Assembly (NCBI GenBank): GCA_903926285.1
Contig: CAIYIP010000014.1
Location: 1-8,927 of the forward strand
Length of the DNA: 8,927 nucleotides
Origin: an uncultured Gammaproteobacteria bacterium
Lineage (GTDB): Bacteria; Pseudomonadota; Gammaproteobacteria; Pseudomonadales; Pseudohongiellaceae
Reading direction: 5' to 3'
Part shown: in pieces, positions 6,682 through 8,927 of the stretch
How the letters are laid out: each line of letters starts with the position of its first letter
Position numbering within the stretch: the stretch's first letter is position 1
Position numbers and translations under genes: made by a program
The notes under the pieces: model-generated
What the model saw: only the letters and a program-made list of their open reading frames with translations
What the model was told of the DNA's origin: nothing
The model's database searches: none

Positions 6682-7396
6682 CATCAACAATCTCGTCAAG
6701 CATTTTGGCAAGGTCGCCGCGGTTGATGGTGTCAGTTTTGTTGCGCGTGATGGCGCGATAACCGGACTGCTTGGACATAACGGCGCAGGCAAATCAACTA
6801 CGCTTCGGGTATTGTATGGTCTGCTGAAAGCTGACAGCGGCAGTGTTGATGTCGATGGCATTGATGTTTTGCAAACACCATTGCAGGCACAAGAACGCAT
6901 AGGCGTAATGACTGATGCCCATGGTTTGTACCCGCGCCTGACGGCGAGAGAACACATTGAATATTTTGCCCGCTTGCGTGGGCTTCCGGCTCAAGTAATA
7001 AACGACCGGACACAGGTGTTACTGGCAAGGCTGGGCATGGAAGACATTGCGGAACGCCGCGCAGCAGGTTATTCACAGGGTGAGAAAATGAAGGTGTGCC
7101 TTGCGCGTTCACTTATCCACAATCCGCAGAACATAATCATGGACGAGCCTACTAATGGCCTCGATGTCATGACCACCCGCAGCGTGCGCAATATTCTGCA
7201 AACCCTTAAGGCCGAAAACAAATGTATCCTGCTGTCGTCCCATATCATGCAGGAAGTCAGTGCGCTATGTGACGAAGTAATTGTGATTGCAGGCGGCAAG
7301 GTGCTGTTTCAGGGAACCCTTGATTTACTGATAAAGCAAACAGGCCAGAATACACTTGAAGATGCTTTCGTCAGTGTGACTGGGACTGGCGCATGA
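6674..7396 (+). CDS. natA: ABC transporter ATP-binding protein, NatA type
   Basis: A 240-residue ATPase of the ABC-2 exporter class that powers the permease encoded next. Motifs: Walker A GHNGAGKST at 34-42 (Lys40), signature 'YSQGE' at 133-137 in place of LSGGQ, Walker B 'IIMDEP' at 154-159 with catalytic Glu158, D-loop 'NGLD', and H-loop His190 in 'LLSSH'. The Q-loop position reads 'GVMTDAHGLYPRLT' and lacks the usual Gln, as I recall for NatA-like proteins ('SDARGLYPRLT'). The C-terminus 'NTLEDAFVSVTG' is standard. An in-frame ATG upstream at 6566 would add 36 residues translated from inside the hydrolase gene and unlike the family, so the start at 6674 is preferred; a GGTGGA lies 13 bases before it. 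NatA was described for sodium extrusion in Bacillus, but close relatives may export other substrates, so only the subfamily is claimed. Confidence 0.9.
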   Translation: MISINNLVKHFGKVAAVDGVSFVARDGAITGLLGHNGAGKSTTLRVLYGLLKADSGSVDVDGIDVLQTPLQAQERIGVMTDAHGLYPRLTAREHIEYFARLRGLPAQVINDRTQVLLARLGMEDIAERRAAGYSQGEKMKVCLARSLIHNPQNIIMDEPTNGLDVMTTRSVRNILQTLKAENKCILLSSHIMQEVSALCDEVIVIAGGKVLFQGTLDLLIKQTGQNTLEDAFVSVTGTGA

Positions 7397-8595
7397 AATC
7401 CTTTGTCGTAGTCCTGTTGAAGGAACTCAGCGATGCCTCAAGGGATCGCAGGGCGGTGTTATCCCTGTTTCTATTTCCAGTGCTTGCGCCTCTGCTGATC
7501 TATTTCATGTTCAACAAGATTATTGATCTTGGCGAAGATGCACTTGATATCGAGCTGCCTGTAGCGGGAGCAGAATTTGCGCCGGACTTGATCGATTTCA
7601 TGCAGCAGAACGGCATAAGTATCAAGCCACTTGACCTGGATGTAAGTAATAACGGTTTCAGTGCTGCAACCAGCGTCCAGTTAAAAACTGCCATAGAAAA
7701 TCGTGATTATGATTTTGCGCTATTGATCCCGGCCGATTTTGCGCGGCAAGTGGCCGCATCGGTAACAGTTAATGTTGAATTGCATCATGACAGTTCCCGG
7801 ACGGGTGGTGGCATCAAAGTGGCGAGGGTACAAAACTTGATTGAAGCCTGGGGCAAGGAAACATCGGTGTTGCGGCTTATGCTCAGGGGCGTTGATCCTG
7901 CTGTCGCGCGCCCAGTCAATGTTGGTCGTATTGATGTTGCGAGTGATCAGGCACGTGCGCAGGCGCTGCTCAACATGATTCCGATGTTTGTGATCATGGC
8001 AGCATTCATGAGTGGCGTTGGCATCGCAGTGGATGCAACTGCGGGAGAGCGTGAGCGCAAGTCGCTCGAGCCTCTGCTCGTGAATCCGGTGCAGCGTAGC
8101 CAGCTGATCATCGGTAAATGGCTGGCAGCGGCATTATTTTCCATTATGGGACTGATTACGGTGATGGCACTGAACGTGCTGGCGTTGAGTCAGTTGCCGC
8201 TGGAAATGCTCGGTATCAGTTTTTATATCGGTGCCAATGAAGTTGCCGGTATTCTGCTCGTGACCATACCGCTGGCCTTGTTTGCCACTTCTCTACAGAT
8301 ATTCATCGGCATTTTTGCCAGGTCTTTCAAGGACGCGCAGGTTTACATCGGACTGATGTCACTGCTGCCGATGCTGCCATTTCTCTATAACACGCTGAAC
8401 AACAACGGCCGGGAACTCTGGATGAGCCTGGTACCGATGCTGGGCCAGAATATGTTGCTTGCGGATGTTGTCAGTGGACGTACTCCAGCCATGCCGGATT
8501 TTGTGCTTGCGGGAATCTGTCTTCTTGCGTGGAGTGCAGGGTTTATTGCACTGGCATCACGCTTGTTGAAGCGCGAAAGTATTATCTTTTCCTGA
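7393..8595 (+). CDS. natB: ABC-2 type permease, NatB type
   Basis: A 400-residue inner-membrane permease partnered with the preceding ATPase (ATGA overlap). The N-terminal 'KELSDASRDRRAVLSLFLFP' is characteristic of NatB-like proteins: a cytoplasmic elbow helix leading into the first membrane helix (about 21-40). Residues 41-190 form a long exocytoplasmic domain, followed by a cluster of hydrophobic segments at about 192-214, 240-264, 281-309, 313-332 and 368-388. The loop 'GERERKSLEPLLVNPVQR' at 218-235 is the conserved cytoplasmic coupling motif of this class. The C-terminus 'RLLKRESIIFS' is of normal type and length. Substrate is not readable: sodium export is known for the Bacillus NatAB pair, but the upstream lipoprotein hydrolase suggests a peptide- or lipid-like molecule could be involved. 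The stop lies at the boundary with an antisense dps remnant and no terminator hairpin follows. Confidence 0.88.
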   Translation: MKSFVVVLLKELSDASRDRRAVLSLFLFPVLAPLLIYFMFNKIIDLGEDALDIELPVAGAEFAPDLIDFMQQNGISIKPLDLDVSNNGFSAATSVQLKTAIENRDYDFALLIPADFARQVAASVTVNVELHHDSSRTGGGIKVARVQNLIEAWGKETSVLRLMLRGVDPAVARPVNVGRIDVASDQARAQALLNMIPMFVIMAAFMSGVGIAVDATAGERERKSLEPLLVNPVQRSQLIIGKWLAAALFSIMGLITVMALNVLALSQLPLEMLGISFYIGANEVAGILLVTIPLALFATSLQIFIGIFARSFKDAQVYIGLMSLLPMLPFLYNTLNNNGRELWMSLVPMLGQNMLLADVVSGRTPAMPDFVLAGICLLAWSAGFIALASRLLKRESIIFS

Positions 8596-8927
8596 AGCAC
8601 CATCCGGTCTGAAACCAGAGAAGCGGTGGACTCATCGTGAGCTTTTTGGGCAACTTTTAATACTTTGCGGCAGGTTTTAACCAATTGTTCATGGGCCTTG
8701 GTCAAGAGCACCAGCATGGACGCGGCTGCAGGAATTTCTTCGGTGTCCCTAATGTTGCTCAAGCTGCTCAAGGCCTTGTAAGTGCCAGGGGCATAAACAC
8801 CCAGTGTACGGATCCGTTCTGCAACGAGGTCTACAGCACGGGCGATCACTTCGGCGACACACTAACACGCCGAAACCGGATGATTTTTGATGTGGCGAGA
8901 ATAAACCTGAAACAAAACCAGAAGAAG
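8587..8927 (-). pseudogene. dps: Decayed Dps-family (ferritin-like DNA-protection) gene
   Basis: On the minus strand from 8864 leftward the frame reads CVAEVIARAVDLVAERI, then 'RTLG', 'APGTYKALSSLS', 'EIPAAASMLVLL', 'AHEQLVKTCRKVLKVA', 'DESTASLVSDRMVLQEK'. This is the second half of a Dps protein (family: 'DLIAERIRALG...GDEATADLLTQRM...HEK'). Homology stops at about 8587, where the terminal 10 or so residues should be and where natB ends on the other strand. A TAG at 8862-8864 interrupts the frame. Upstream of it, 'FQVYSRHIKNH' resembles the Dps 'LYxKTHNYHW' helix, but the spacing to 'AVDL' is about a dozen residues too short. The segment with the ferroxidase His/Asp ligands therefore seems deleted. 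Stop, deletion and lost C-terminus together indicate a pseudogene. The 5' end may continue beyond the window. This fills the otherwise gene-free right edge. Confidence 0.75.

Noticed and set aside
8385..8849. Minus-strand 154-codon frame starting with GTG
   Set aside because: Only its first 88 or so codons resemble Dps; the rest is the antisense of natB. The true feature is a dps remnant, not a 154-residue protein.

Overview
The window reads as a compact chromosomal segment of a Gram-negative bacterium, most likely a gammaproteobacterium. It has moderate GC, tightly overlapping genes, a lipoprotein and a membrane-anchored cytochrome c that both imply a periplasm, and an AsmA-like envelope protein. 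The genus cannot be fixed from the sequence alone. No tRNA, rRNA, CRISPR array, insertion sequence or phage gene is visible.

Left block (1-2298, plus strand): three genes joined by 4-bp stop/start overlaps. They are the 3' part of an AsmA-like envelope protein that runs in from the left edge, a putative-esterase-family alpha/beta hydrolase with a readable Ser-Asp-His triad, and a small secreted beta-rich protein of unknown function. Between this block and the next gene lies a minus-strand remnant of a GGDEF (diguanylate cyclase) gene. It keeps a clean C-terminus and stop but no GGDEF core.

Middle (2533-4524, minus strand): a complete acetoacetyl-CoA synthetase, which activates acetoacetate with ATP and CoA. 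It converges on the left block and diverges from the right block. The 208-bp gap at 4525-4732 must hold promoters for both directions, although no clear boxes were recognised.

Right block (4733-8595, plus strand): four genes with 4-, 8- and 4-bp overlaps, almost certainly one operon. They encode a membrane-anchored monoheme cytochrome c resembling the C-terminal heme domain of caa3-type oxidase subunit II, an S33-type alpha/beta-hydrolase lipoprotein (peptidase-like), and a NatA/NatB-type ABC exporter (ATPase plus ABC-2 permease). This combination is the best candidate here for an undescribed functional unit: a heme protein, a tethered exocytoplasmic hydrolase and an exporter made from one message.

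Right edge (8587-8927, minus strand): a decayed Dps-family gene, interrupted by a stop, apparently missing an internal segment and cut off where natB ends. Both multigene blocks are therefore followed by an antisense fossil of a widespread regulatory or stress gene, which suggests past rearrangement at both block ends.
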